Shown: one piece after another, positions 43,916 to 52,131 of the stretch | How positions within the stretch are numbered: position 1 is the first letter of the stretch | Layout of the letters: each line of letters starts with the position of its first letter | Origin: a bacterium OM1 bin76 | Lineage (GTDB): Bacteria > Actinomycetota > Acidimicrobiia > Spongiisociales > ZC4RG35 | NCBI GenBank assembly: GCA_002238785.1 | Contig: MPNA01000002.1 | Location: forward strand, 124,001 to 188,000 | Length of the DNA stretch: 64,000 nt | Reading direction: 5' to 3' | Translations under genes and position numbers: made by a program | The notes under the pieces: model-generated | What the model was told of the DNA's origin: nothing | The model's database searches: none | Seen by the model: only the letters and a program-made list of their open reading frames with translations

Positions 43916-45520
43916 TCAATTGAGCCACTTGTCCCACAGCAGGTACAGAAAGGACAGGAATGTCCCGGTTGCCACGAGCCCCGAAGTCCAGTTCGCAATC
44001 CGGCGTTCCCGTCGGACCGTTGTGGCATCCATTGCTATCGAGATCGCACTGAAGGCGTCTATGGACGGTTTGCCACCGCCTCTGAGCGAACCGGTGGCAT
44101 GGAAAGCGGAGGCGACTATCGCCGTGCAGAACGAGATGGCGAACAACTCCACCAGCCACCCCATCCATCCCTCCAGCGCGGGTCGAACAACCGTCGCCAG
44201 GGCAACCGCCGCGGCGCCGTACACGCCCATCGTGAATAGTCGAGCCAGGTTGAGACCACTGGCGACTGCTGGATATTTGTTGAGCAACAGTCCTGTGTGT
44301 GGGGGATGCGGCCGGTGCCGGGTGTGTTTGCCGACCACGGCAGGGAAGGGGTTCGCAAAGCGGACACCTAACAGCAATGTGAAGGCCCCGGCAAGCAGCG
44401 CCAGGATGCCGAAGAACCGCCCGCTACTCCACAACGGGCCTGCGTCTCTGAAATAGACGACGGCGCCGGTCGCCCACATGGCCAATATGGCCGACTTGAG
44501 CCCGCGGCTGATCTCGACTTCTGAATTGATGAGAACGTTGGAGGCGATGATGGCGCAGGTCCCGATGATCAGATAATCCACCCGTGATATGTCCACCTCC
44601 CAGAACAGGGCAAGCCACAGTACGCCGAACAAGGGTTCCGCATAGCCCAGGGCATTGATTCCGAGAGTATGGGTCATCAGGTTGGCTTTTCGCCACAGAA
44701 TCGAACTGCCGACCCGGATGGTGCCCCCGATGACCAGTGCCATCACTATCACATCGAGTTGGATCTGTTCAGATGCCACCAGGCTGAACCCCGCCTTGAC
44801 CGGGGCGGTGAAGGCGTTGCTGATGCAGACCACCACGGTGATGAAGAACAACTCCATGTCGTGGGAATCCCGCGGGTCCCGTCTGGTATTGGCCTGGCGC
44901 GCCAGGTCGGTGGCCCAGGAGAAGGTGAAGATGTTGAAAGTGATGAAGATGCCGCTCAAAAGGGCCAGTGCGAACCCCAGGTAGGACGAATCCGCCGTCC
45001 AATCCATACCACTCTGTCCGCTCGATTGGGCGAGCACCACGTAGGCCAGGCCTATCAGGCTGAAGACCATCAATGTCACCAGCGAGGGTGTGATCTTGCG
45101 GTATCTGGCAGGCCGGGCCTCCCTGCCGCTGAAGACCCGCTGGAGAAGGAACACGAAGATGATCGGCCAGCAACCCCACAGGATGGTGGCAATGGTGGCG
45201 TCGATGAACTGGGTGCTCCAGGCAAAGAAGGTGAACTCGAAAGAACCCAGCAGGATGAAGAAGATCGGCCAACTGACCAGGTTCTTCCGGATCAGGGCCC
45301 GGATGGCCGGATCCCGCAGCCGTGACCCGTACTTTGCCCGCAGGAACCCCAGAGCGCCAACGGAGGTGCCCGCCGACAGGAAGGCGCCGAACAGGAACGG
45401 GCTGTCGGGGGCTCCCACCACCACCATGGCAAGAGGCAGCACCGAGATTGCTGTCACCGCGATGAGGAGGTATGTGGCCGCGGTTCGGTTGCGCTCCACC
45501 TCAGTAGAGACCAACGTCAT
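43916..45520 (-). CDS. EamA/DMT-like membrane transporter with extra C-terminal helices
   Basis: The ATG at 45520 (MTLVSTEVERNRT) is used; the 14-residue upstream extension is unlikely. The first 360 or so residues show about ten hydrophobic helices with DMT features (AWSTQFIDATIATILWGCWPIIFV, LGYAEPLFGVLWLALFWE). Another 170 residues follow with about four to six helices, which is unusual: EamA proteins are normally about 300 residues. Substrate unknown. It stands alone between a remnant of its own 3' end and a VapBC pair. Confidence 0.65.
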   Translation of the reverse strand: MTLVSTEVERNRTAATYLLIAVTAISVLPLAMVVVGAPDSPFLFGAFLSAGTSVGALGFLRAKYGSRLRDPAIRALIRKNLVSWPIFFILLGSFEFTFFAWSTQFIDATIATILWGCWPIIFVFLLQRVFSGREARPARYRKITPSLVTLMVFSLIGLAYVVLAQSSGQSGMDWTADSSYLGFALALLSGIFITFNIFTFSWATDLARQANTRRDPRDSHDMELFFITVVVCISNAFTAPVKAGFSLVASEQIQLDVIVMALVIGGTIRVGSSILWRKANLMTHTLGINALGYAEPLFGVLWLALFWEVDISRVDYLIIGTCAIIASNVLINSEVEISRGLKSAILAMWATGAVVYFRDAGPLWSSGRFFGILALLAGAFTLLLGVRFANPFPAVVGKHTRHRPHPPHTGLLLNKYPAVASGLNLARLFTMGVYGAAAVALATVVRPALEGWMGWLVELFAISFCTAIVASAFHATGSLRGGGKPSIDAFSAISIAMDATTVRRERRIANWTSGLVATGTFLSFLYLLWDKWLN

Positions 45521-45630
45521 GTGGCTGACAATAGCGTTTTCGAGGGTTGGCCAGCCAGCCAAACCGCACTCATTTTCAAGGGTGGACCCCTTCCTCTGCG
45601 GAGCAGAATCGGAAGGGTGGTGTATGTGAT

Positions 45631-45648
45631 TATGGGTATGCTCCCATA
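45631..45648 (+). promoter_or_regulatory. Inverted repeat upstream of vapBC pair 1, likely autoregulatory operator
   Basis: TATGGG (45631-45636) and CCCATA (45643-45648) flank a six-base spacer and end three bases before the antitoxin ATG. Its position in the leader suggests binding by the VapB ribbon-helix-helix protein. Confidence 0.5.
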
Positions 45649-45651
45649 TTT

Positions 45652-45894
45652 ATGCGCACCACCATTGACCTCCCCGATGACCTGTTCCGCCAAGCCAAGA
45701 TAACCGCAGCCCGGGAAGGAGTCACTTTGCGGTCGATCGTAGAAAGTGGCCTGCGCACGGAACTGGCCCGGCGCCAGGCCTCCTCATATCGACTTCCCGA
45801 CCTTTCCTTTGGAGGAAGGGGGATGACACAGGATGTCGATGAAGCGGACTGGCCGGCGATTCGGGACATCATATACAGCGATGGCAGCGCATGA
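45652..45894 (+). CDS. vapB: VapB-type antitoxin (ribbon-helix-helix)
   Basis: An 80-residue antitoxin starting at MRTTIDLPDDLFRQAK, a ribbon-helix-helix strand and helix, followed by AAREGVTLRSIVESGL. The acidic C-terminus (DVDEADWPAIRD) would wrap the toxin. The TGA overlaps the toxin ATG by four bases (ATGA). An inverted repeat lies just upstream. Confidence 0.9.
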   Translation: MRTTIDLPDDLFRQAKITAAREGVTLRSIVESGLRTELARRQASSYRLPDLSFGGRGMTQDVDEADWPAIRDIIYSDGSA

Positions 45895-46322
45895 TCGCGG
45901 TTGACTCGAACATCCTGGTTTACGCACATCGCTCGGACTCGAGGTTTCATGACCTGGCGGCAGGGGCGTTGCGATCACTGGTGGCCGCGGGAGATCCGTG
46001 GGGACTGCCGTGGTCCTGTGTGCATGAGTTTCTCTCGGTGGTCACCAGACCATGTCTATATGAGCCGCCAACCGATCTCAAAAGGGCATTGGCCCAAGTC
46101 CAGGCATGGGTGGACTCGCCATCGGCAATGCTACTGAGTGAAACGCCATGCCATTTGGAGATACTTGCCGATCTGCTATTGAGATCCCCTGCTGCTGGTT
46201 TGCGTGTCCACGATGCCCGCATCGCGGCGATCTGCATTGGAAACGGGGTGACGGAAATCTGGACCTCTGATCGTGATTTCAATCGGTTTCCGATCAATGT
46301 CAGCAACCCGGTCGCTGGGTGA
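45891..46322 (+). CDS. vapC: VapC-type PIN-domain toxin
   Basis: A 143-residue PIN ribonuclease. The acidic active-site residues are Asp5 (MIAVDSNILVY), Glu46 (CVHEFLSV), Asp108 (RVHDARIAA) and Asp127/129 (TSDRDF). All are present, so the toxin looks active. Target RNA unknown; related VapCs cut tRNA or rRNA. It is coupled to its antitoxin by ATGA. Confidence 0.92.
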   Translation: MIAVDSNILVYAHRSDSRFHDLAAGALRSLVAAGDPWGLPWSCVHEFLSVVTRPCLYEPPTDLKRALAQVQAWVDSPSAMLLSETPCHLEILADLLLRSPAAGLRVHDARIAAICIGNGVTEIWTSDRDFNRFPINVSNPVAG

Positions 46323-46370
46323 GGTCAGCCCTCTCGCAGTTGTCCTCCGGCGCTGACCGGACTGCCTGGT

Positions 46371-46826
46371 CTACAGGACGCAGAACTCGTTTTCCTCGGG
46401 GTCGGTCATCACCACCCATTTGCCAACCGGTTCGTCAAATCGTTCTATCTCGGTGGCGCCTCTGGCAATCAGAGCTTTGATCTTGGCTTCCCGGTTGCGG
46501 TCGTGCTGGTCTTCGGGCAAGGATCGATCGACGATGTCGATGTCCAGATGCCACCGATTCTTGACGATCTTGTCCTCCGGCACCTTCTGGAACAGCACCC
46601 GAGGGCCGATTCCCCGGGGGTCGACCACGGCTGAGTAGCGTTCCCGGTCCTCCGCGGACAGGTCCAGCGCGTCGGCGAGAGCCTCCCAGGTCTCGAATCC
46701 TTCGGGCGGCGGCTGGAGGATGTATCCCAGGGCAAAGGCCCAGAACTCGGCTAGACGGTTCGGATCGGCCGCATCTACTGTGACCGCCTTGATACTGGTT
46801 GGGTGAGGGTGGGTCATGAGGGTCAT
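46371..46826 (-). CDS. VOC-superfamily glyoxalase-like protein
   Basis: A 151-residue protein of the glyoxalase/bleomycin-resistance fold (Glyoxalase_6-like). Typical elements are TVDAADPNRLAEFWAFALG, PRVLFQKVPE, NRWHLDIDI and the C-terminal WVVMTDPEENEFCV, where the final Glu is a metal-ligand candidate. Start may be ATG 46826 or 46817. It stands alone among toxin-antitoxin genes. Substrate unknown. Confidence 0.85.
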   Translation of the reverse strand: MTLMTHPHPTSIKAVTVDAADPNRLAEFWAFALGYILQPPPEGFETWEALADALDLSAEDRERYSAVVDPRGIGPRVLFQKVPEDKIVKNRWHLDIDIVDRSLPEDQHDRNREAKIKALIARGATEIERFDEPVGKWVVMTDPEENEFCVL

Positions 46827-47014
46827 GGGCTGAGAATATCAAGAGCCTGTCACCCGACGGACCGGAATCGGTGGCTCGTAGGAGTGCGGCCCGGCAGGGG
46901 AGCCACCAGCCAAACTTCAGTCTTCTCTAGCAATGTGAAGGTCGACTGCCTCATCTCAAATGGGAACGAAGCAATGCTTTGCGCTTTTCCACCTTGCATA
47001 ATAGATTGATACCG

Positions 47015-47257
47015 ATGGTCTTGAGAATCAGGAGTGCGAAGGCAGATCAACTGGCCCGGGAACTGGCCGAATTGACGGGAGAGACGATCACAGATGCGGT
47101 GGTGGCCGCGTTGCAGACGCGCTTGGATATGGAGCGGCGGCGCGGCCGGCGTCGCCCGCTCCACGACATCGTGGAGCGGTTCAGCAGGCTGGCAGTGCTC
47201 GATACGGGTGCGCCTGACGACATCCTCGGCTACGACGAGTTCGGCCTGCCATCGTGA
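47015..47257 (+). CDS. vapB: Rv0623-like VapB antitoxin, orphaned
   Basis: An 80-residue antitoxin of the Rv0623 (PSK) type: RIRSAKADQLARELAELTGETITDAV then ALQTRLDMERRRGRRR and an acidic tail. The ATG at 47015 is taken as start because the family begins there. The expected toxin begins one base on but breaks off after about a dozen residues, so the antitoxin appears to have lost its partner. Confidence 0.82.
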   Translation: MVLRIRSAKADQLARELAELTGETITDAVVAALQTRLDMERRRGRRRPLHDIVERFSRLAVLDTGAPDDILGYDEFGLPS

Positions 47258-47328
47258 TGGTGGTCTACTCCTCGGCGATTGTGTCGAGGCTTCATCCTCT
47301 CCGTGCCAGGACCCGGGCCGCTCTTTGA
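47257..47328 (+). pseudogene. Remnant of a VapC toxin gene
   Basis: The ATG overlaps the antitoxin TGA (ATG at 47257-47259, TGATGG context), as in intact vapBC pairs. It reads MVVYSSAIVSRL, matching the usual MVIDSSALVAIL start of Rv0624-like toxins, but with Tyr in place of the first catalytic Asp. After that the frame is unrelated and stops at 47328, inside the 3' end of the racemase-family gene on the other strand. This is a truncated toxin. Confidence 0.55.
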
Positions 47329-47945
47329 AGGGCCGCCCGGCAGGGTTCTACCACCGGGATACCCAGATCCGCGGCCAACCGGTCGGCCATCTCGACCATG
47401 CCGGCACACCCTAGCACCAATACCTCCGCGCCTTCTTCCCGCAGCTTGGCTCCCGCGGTCCGCACATCCTGGTATGCCTCCTCGCTTTCCAGGTCCAGTA
47501 CCCCTCGCCCGCAGGCTATCTCCCCCACGATGTTCTCGGTGGCGCCGAGTTTCTCCCAGTAGATGGCATGCCGGGGGATGGCTTTGTCCAAGCCGGCGAT
47601 GATCCCGACCGAAGATGAGATCTGAAGGGCGATGTGGATCGATGACTCTGCAATCCCGAACACCGGCACATCGAATTCTTCCCGGGCGGCAGCCAATCCC
47701 GGGTCGGAGAAGCATCCCACCACGTAGGCGTCGGCGGGGTGATTGCGCAAGGTCTTCAGCATTGAGGAGGCGCAATCCAGAACGTCTTGATCGGATTCGA
47801 TGGCCGCCGGTCCGTCCCGATTGGTGATCACCCCCACCTCCATCTGGTCCCCAACGGTCTCCGAAGCTGCTTCGGCCAGTTGGCGGGTCATGTATTCGGT
47901 GCTGTTGGGGTTGATCATCACCACCCGGGGTGGGGCGTTGCTCAT
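47292..47945 (-). CDS. Asp/Glu/hydantoin racemase family protein
   Basis: The ATG at 47945 (MSNAPPRVVMINPNST) is set by the four-base overlap with the decarboxylase stop. The family signatures are NPNSTEYMTRQLAEAA, VVGCFSDPGLAAAREEFDVPVFGIAE with the first catalytic Cys, and VLVLGCAGM with the second Cys. Both cysteines are present in a 217-residue protein, the usual size. Substrate may be a hydantoin, an amino acid or a maleate-like compound. Coupling to a PLP decarboxylase suggests that it acts in amino acid or amine metabolism. Confidence 0.88.
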   Translation of the reverse strand: MSNAPPRVVMINPNSTEYMTRQLAEAASETVGDQMEVGVITNRDGPAAIESDQDVLDCASSMLKTLRNHPADAYVVGCFSDPGLAAAREEFDVPVFGIAESSIHIALQISSSVGIIAGLDKAIPRHAIYWEKLGATENIVGEIACGRGVLDLESEEAYQDVRTAGAKLREEGAEVLVLGCAGMVEMADRLAADLGIPVVEPCRAALQRAARVLARRG

Positions 47946-49333
47946 GTCTTCTCCTCGGTTAGCTGCTTTATCAGTTCCCAGAGTCGACGGACGTGACGGG
48001 CCTCGGTGTTGGTCTGGCCGATCGAAACTCGGACAAGGGGCCGGTCGTCCAGAATCGAGGCGGTTACGTACGCCCAACCCGATGAGTTGATCCCTTCCGC
48101 TATCCGGCTGGTCTCCTCATCGCTTCCGGTGTGGCGGAAGGAAACCAGAGAGAAGGTGGTAGGCGCCACCAACTCGAGCAGCGGATGCGCCTCCACCCGT
48201 TCGGTCAGCCAGCGAGCCAGACGGACGTCTTCTCGCACCTTGGCCCTTATCCCCTCAGCGCCATAGGACCGGAGCACGAACCACAATTTCAGGGCCCGGA
48301 ACCGCCTTCCCAAAGGCACCTGCCAGTCGCGGTAATCGATCACCTCCCCGCCCTCGGTGGCCTGATTGCGTAGATATGGCGGTGTGATGCTGAGCGCATC
48401 GATCATGGGACGGCGGTCCGCCAGGTACATGGCCGAGCAGTCGAAATTGGTGAGCATCCACTTGTGGGGGTTGAAGACGTAGCTGTCCACCAACTCCAAT
48501 CCGTCCTGGTAGTGGCGGAATTCCTCGCAGATCATCGCCGTGCCCGAGAAGGCGGCGTCCACATGGTGCCACATTCCCTCCGATCCGGCGATCTCGCCGA
48601 TGGCTCGCAGTGGATCCACTGCAGTGGTGCCGGTGGTGCCCACCGTGCTCCCCACGAATGCGGGCGTCAGGCCTCCGGCCCGGTCGGCGGCGACGGCATG
48701 GGAAAGTGCCGCAGGGGACATGGCCAGATTCGCGTCGGTCTCCACCAGCCGAAGATGACCGATTCCCGCCACGCGGGCGCCCTTTTCCACCGAGGAGTGC
48801 GCCTGGGCGGAGGTGTAGGCGACCATGTCATCGGCCGTAACCTGACTGGACTTCACATGGCGGGCGATCACCACCGCCATGTGGGTGGCCTCCGAAGCGC
48901 TTCCCTGGATGACCCCGCCTCCGGGTCCGGTGGTCTTCCACTCCTGTGGAAGACCCATCAGGTCCACCATCCAGTCCATCACCTGCGACTCCACCTCGGT
49001 GCAGGCCGGACTGGTGGCCCACAGCATGCCCTGCACTCCCAACCCGGCGGCAGCCAACTCGCCCAACACCGCGGGAGGGGAGGAGTTGGCCGGAAAGAAA
49101 GCGAACCAACCGGGTGACTGCCAGTGGGTGATTCCCGGCATCACGATCTCATCCAGGTCCGCCATGATGTCGTCGAACGGTTCCGGCGCCTCCGGAGCCG
49201 CCTGCGGCATGCGGGATCGGATTTCCCCCGGCTTTACGTCAGGAAGGATCCGGCGGTCTTCCACCTTTTCCCAGTAGTCGGCGATCCAGTCGACCATCCG
49301 GTACCCATGCTTGCGGAATTCTGCGGCGTCCAT
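47942..49333 (-). CDS. PLP-dependent aromatic-L-amino-acid-type decarboxylase
   Basis: A 463-residue group II decarboxylase. The N-terminus MDAAEFRKHGYRMVDWIADY, and the substrate-site THWQSPGWFAFFPANSSPP and TSPACTEVE, match aromatic amino acid decarboxylases. The PLP His lies in AQAHSSVEKGA, the Asp in WHHVDAAFSG, and the Schiff-base Lys in FNPHKWMLTNFDCS. The probable substrate is tryptophan, tyrosine, phenylalanine or a related compound. It is the first gene in a two-gene operon with the racemase-family gene. Confidence 0.93.
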   Translation of the reverse strand: MDAAEFRKHGYRMVDWIADYWEKVEDRRILPDVKPGEIRSRMPQAAPEAPEPFDDIMADLDEIVMPGITHWQSPGWFAFFPANSSPPAVLGELAAAGLGVQGMLWATSPACTEVESQVMDWMVDLMGLPQEWKTTGPGGGVIQGSASEATHMAVVIARHVKSSQVTADDMVAYTSAQAHSSVEKGARVAGIGHLRLVETDANLAMSPAALSHAVAADRAGGLTPAFVGSTVGTTGTTAVDPLRAIGEIAGSEGMWHHVDAAFSGTAMICEEFRHYQDGLELVDSYVFNPHKWMLTNFDCSAMYLADRRPMIDALSITPPYLRNQATEGGEVIDYRDWQVPLGRRFRALKLWFVLRSYGAEGIRAKVREDVRLARWLTERVEAHPLLELVAPTTFSLVSFRHTGSDEETSRIAEGINSSGWAYVTASILDDRPLVRVSIGQTNTEARHVRRLWELIKQLTEEKT

Positions 49334-49458
49334 CCGCCCTCAGGCTAGTTGCCTGACGGGTCGCCCAACGAGGGGCTCATCAACCACAGATTGGGCAAAT
49401 TACTTCAAAGGTGCGAAAAAGTCTCTGGCTGGCACATACCAAAAAACGTGCCCAATAC

Positions 49459-49480
49459 ATACAGATTTAGTAGATGGAGG
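49459..49480 (+). repeat. TTAGTAG element, copy 1
   Basis: The 22-base stretch atacagatttagtagatgg plus agg lies 65 bases upstream of vapB pair 2. It matches the element at 50288-50309 at about 18 of 22 positions, including the heptamer TTAGTAG (49467-49473). Function unknown; a regulator site is possible. Confidence 0.45.
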
Positions 49481-49545
49481 ACACCAAAACGAGTTCTGTG
49501 AATAGCGCCCGTCCAGTTCTTGCCACCGGTGGTACTATATATGGC

Positions 49546-49755
49546 ATGATCAAGACGACCGTTTACCTGCCGGAGTCATTGAAGCGTGAGGTGGCGCGTC
49601 GAGCTCGACAACTCTCGTGCTCTGAAGCCGAGGTGATTCGCCAGGCCATTCGGGATGCTGTCTCTCGCCCCAAGCCGCGGCACGGGATCATCTCTGGCGA
49701 CGACCTATGGGGAAGAAACGTTGATGAGTACATGAAGGGCTTCGGAGAGAGATGA
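49546..49755 (+). CDS. vapB: VapB-type antitoxin (ribbon-helix-helix)
   Basis: A 69-residue antitoxin. The ATG at 49546 (MIKTTVYLPESLKRE) is the ribbon-helix-helix start, followed by LSCSEAEVIRQAIRDAV and a toxin-binding tail (GDDLWGRNVDEYMKGFG). A perfect 10-bp palindrome CCACCGGTGG (49523-49532) and TATATA just before the start may serve as operator and -10. Overlaps vapC by four bases. Confidence 0.9.
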   Translation: MIKTTVYLPESLKREVARRARQLSCSEAEVIRQAIRDAVSRPKPRHGIISGDDLWGRNVDEYMKGFGER

Positions 49756-50162
49756 TCATCGCCGATACCAGCGGCCTGATTCCCTTCTTCAACCAATCGG
49801 ACCCAGACCACGAAGCGATGGTGGGGTGTTTGGAAGAGAGGGACTCGGTCATAGTGGTCTCCCCTTTCGTGGTGGCCGAGATCGACTATCTGGTTGCGAC
49901 CCGACTGGGCGTGGAGTGGGAGTTGGAGGTACTACGGGAATTGGCGGGCGGCGCATATGAACTGGCCACGATGGATGCGGATGACCTTGCGGCCGCCACC
50001 GAGGTGGTGGAACGCTATCGGGATCTAGGCATCGGGATCACCGATGCCTCCCTGGTCATCCTCGCGGAACGCTATCGCACCCGGACCATACTCACCCTGG
50101 ACAAGAGGCATTTCAGAGTGTTACGTTCACTCAGCGGCGGCCGGTTCGAATTGGTTCCCTAG
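49752..50162 (+). CDS. vapC: VapC-type PIN-domain toxin
   Basis: A 136-residue PIN ribonuclease with Asp5 (MIIADTSGLI), Glu43 (VVAEIDYL), Asp98 (GITDASLVI) and Asp117 (TLDKRHF), all four acidic residues in place. It is coupled to its antitoxin by ATGA. Predicted to cut a structured RNA such as tRNA or 23S rRNA (family knowledge). Confidence 0.92.
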   Translation: MIIADTSGLIPFFNQSDPDHEAMVGCLEERDSVIVVSPFVVAEIDYLVATRLGVEWELEVLRELAGGAYELATMDADDLAAATEVVERYRDLGIGITDASLVILAERYRTRTILTLDKRHFRVLRSLSGGRFELVP

Positions 50163-50287
50163 CTTGGTCTGGCTCACCAGGCAGGTTCCTTCCCCTTGGC
50201 AGGGCTCGCGGATCGGGTACTCTGCAAGGCTTGGCAAGAGATCCTTCGAGTCACAACCGACCCTTATTCCTAAATCACATACAAGTA

Positions 50288-50309
50288 ATACAGAATTAGT
50301 AGATAAAGG
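50288..50309 (+). repeat. TTAGTAG element, copy 2
   Basis: The stretch atacagaattagtagataa plus agg matches the element at 49459-49480 and carries TTAGTAG at 50296-50302. It lies between vapC pair 2 and the fic gene, 110 bases upstream of the fic start. Confidence 0.45.
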
Positions 50310-50369
50310 GTGCGTGGACCATGCAGAGCGAATCCCGTCTCCTCTTGCAGGGTGGGGGTAAACCCAGGT

Positions 50370-50402
50370 ACTAATAGCTACTAATATCGAGTAACTTAGT
50401 AG
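50370..50402 (+). promoter_or_regulatory. Operator-like repeat cluster upstream of fic
   Basis: ACTAATA occurs at 50370-50376 and 50380-50386, 10 bases apart as upstream of the DUF4143 ATPase gene. Overlapping it, CTACTAA (50378-50384) and TTAGTAG (50396-50402) form an inverted repeat with an 11-base spacer, ending 16 bases before the fic ATG. This could be a repressor site; the fic product's own C-terminal winged-helix domain is a candidate binder. Confidence 0.5.
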
Positions 50403-50418
50403 TTAGGATGGGCAAAAC

Positions 50419-51762
50419 ATGAGGATGCCAACTCCGGGACCCAAGGTTGAGGAGGTTCTTTCCCGAATTGACCACGGCCGGGTTACTGCCATTCTGTTCA
50501 GCGATCACATCCGTCCGTCGGTGGCTGGTCGTTACTACCACTGGGAGGAAATCCGTCGTCGTCGACCTCCCGAGGACTTCTCAGCAGAGGAGTGGTGGTT
50601 CGGCATCAAGATGGCCCGTTCCCAAGTACGCCGTTTCTTGCCATTGACTGACACCGATGGCCAGGCGTTTAGCTATGTGCTGACCGACGAAGCTCTATCG
50701 ATGCTCCAACAGATCGACCAGCAGGCAGCGGGAAGCGTCCAGATGCCGGAGGTTGTTGCCAACCCCGCAAGCCGGGACCGCTACATCGTAGCCGGTCTCA
50801 TCGAGGAGGCCATCAACTCCAGTCTTCTGGAAGGGGCCGTCACCACCCGGCGAGAGGCCAAGGACCTGCTTCGGGAAGGTCGTGCACCTCGGACAATCGA
50901 TGAGCGGATGGTGGTCAACAACTATCGCACCATGCACGAGTTACGGGAGGATTCAAAGACGCCACTGACGGTGGAGGGAGTGCTTGAGATTCATCGAGTG
51001 GTGACGGAGGGGACCCTGCAACCTGCCGAAGAGGCTGGTCGTCTCCAGCAGCCCGGAGAGAAGAGAGTATTCGTGAGCGGTCCTGATCCAAACGAGATCT
51101 ACCACCGTCCACCTCCTGCCCGGGAGTTGCCCGAGCGGATGCAGATGATGGTGACTTTTGCCAACGCAGTTGATGACAGGGCTTTTGTGCATCCAGTGGT
51201 AAGGGCGATAGCCCTCCACTTCTACCTGGCTTATGTCCATCCCTTTGTGGACGGCAATGGTAGGACAGCCCGGGCGCTGTTCTATCGCACACTGCTGCGG
51301 CACGGTTATTGGCTGGCTGAGTTTCTCTCCATCTCGAGGCTTCTCCGCCAGGCTCCCGTTCAGTACCAAAGAGCATTCCTCTACACCGAGACCGATGACG
51401 GGGATTTCACGTATTTCCTGCTGCACCAATTGCAGGTGTTATGCCGAGCGATCGAGGACCTCTTCGAGACCTTGGAACAAAAGGTAGCCGAGGTGCGCCA
51501 GGTTGAGAGAGCCTTGCGTCGTCAGCCCGGCCTCAACGGCCGCCAGATGGCTCTTTTGAGTCACGCTCTCAGGAATCTGGACGCGATCTACACGATTGAA
51601 GGTCACCGGTCAAGTCACCGAATTGCCTACCAAACGGCGCGAACCGACTTGCTGGATCTTGAGAGGCGAGGCTTCCTGCAGACCCACAGGGCTGGCAGAA
51701 AGTTTCGATTCTTCCCAGTGGTTGAAGCACTGGAGCAGCTTGGACCTGATCGCCGATCCTGA
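50419..51762 (+). CDS. fic: Fic-family protein, class II, with C-terminal winged helix
   Basis: Fic proteins transfer AMP to Tyr/Thr/Ser hydroxyls of target proteins. The catalytic motif HPFVDGNGRTAR is complete (residues 274-285). The N-terminal inhibitory helix SSLLEG (134-139, matching [S/T]xxxE[G/N]) makes it a class II enzyme that holds itself inactive. The C-terminal 90 residues contain a winged helix-turn-helix (HRIAYQTARTDLLDLERRGF). Length 447 residues. The ATG lies nine bases after TAGGATGGGC; a second ATG two codons on is possible. Targets are unknown. Confidence 0.94.
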   Translation: MRMPTPGPKVEEVLSRIDHGRVTAILFSDHIRPSVAGRYYHWEEIRRRRPPEDFSAEEWWFGIKMARSQVRRFLPLTDTDGQAFSYVLTDEALSMLQQIDQQAAGSVQMPEVVANPASRDRYIVAGLIEEAINSSLLEGAVTTRREAKDLLREGRAPRTIDERMVVNNYRTMHELREDSKTPLTVEGVLEIHRVVTEGTLQPAEEAGRLQQPGEKRVFVSGPDPNEIYHRPPPARELPERMQMMVTFANAVDDRAFVHPVVRAIALHFYLAYVHPFVDGNGRTARALFYRTLLRHGYWLAEFLSISRLLRQAPVQYQRAFLYTETDDGDFTYFLLHQLQVLCRAIEDLFETLEQKVAEVRQVERALRRQPGLNGRQMALLSHALRNLDAIYTIEGHRSSHRIAYQTARTDLLDLERRGFLQTHRAGRKFRFFPVVEALEQLGPDRRS

Positions 51763-52131
51763 CTCCGCCACCCGATGTCCTAACGGGCATCATGGCAGGA
51801 CAGGATCCAGCAACGGGGAGACGAAGAATGGAAGTCTTGCGAGGTCTGCAGGGTCCTCCATCTATGTGATTTGATGCGCTGGCTATTGGAGAAGGGAGGA
51901 TTGGAGTGCAGGCGCAGGCGTATTGTCAGGCGGTTGGCGTTCTTGAGCGGTTGGAGCGGGCAACTCATCAACCGAGAAGAGGGCCGAGGGCAGACTTCCT
52001 CCAGCAGTGCGGCACCTTCGGGTTGCAGGTTCAGGGTTGCCTCAAGGACCCAGAGCAACTCCAGGAGGGGGCGTCTGGGTCAGTCGTGGGTGGCAGGTCA
52101 GAGTCTGGTCATACCTTCGGCAAGCCTCTGC
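51763..52131. other. Intergenic between fic and the iron transporter operon
   Basis: No recognisable gene. A hairpin follows fic (see separate entry). The remainder is likely the end of the convergent fbp transcript. Confidence 0.45.
51774..51791 (+). terminator. Hairpin after fic
   Basis: GATGTCC (51774-51780) and GGGCATC (51785-51791) pair over seven positions with one G-U, around a TAAC loop, 12 bases after the fic stop. There is no U-tract, so terminator function is uncertain. Confidence 0.3.
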
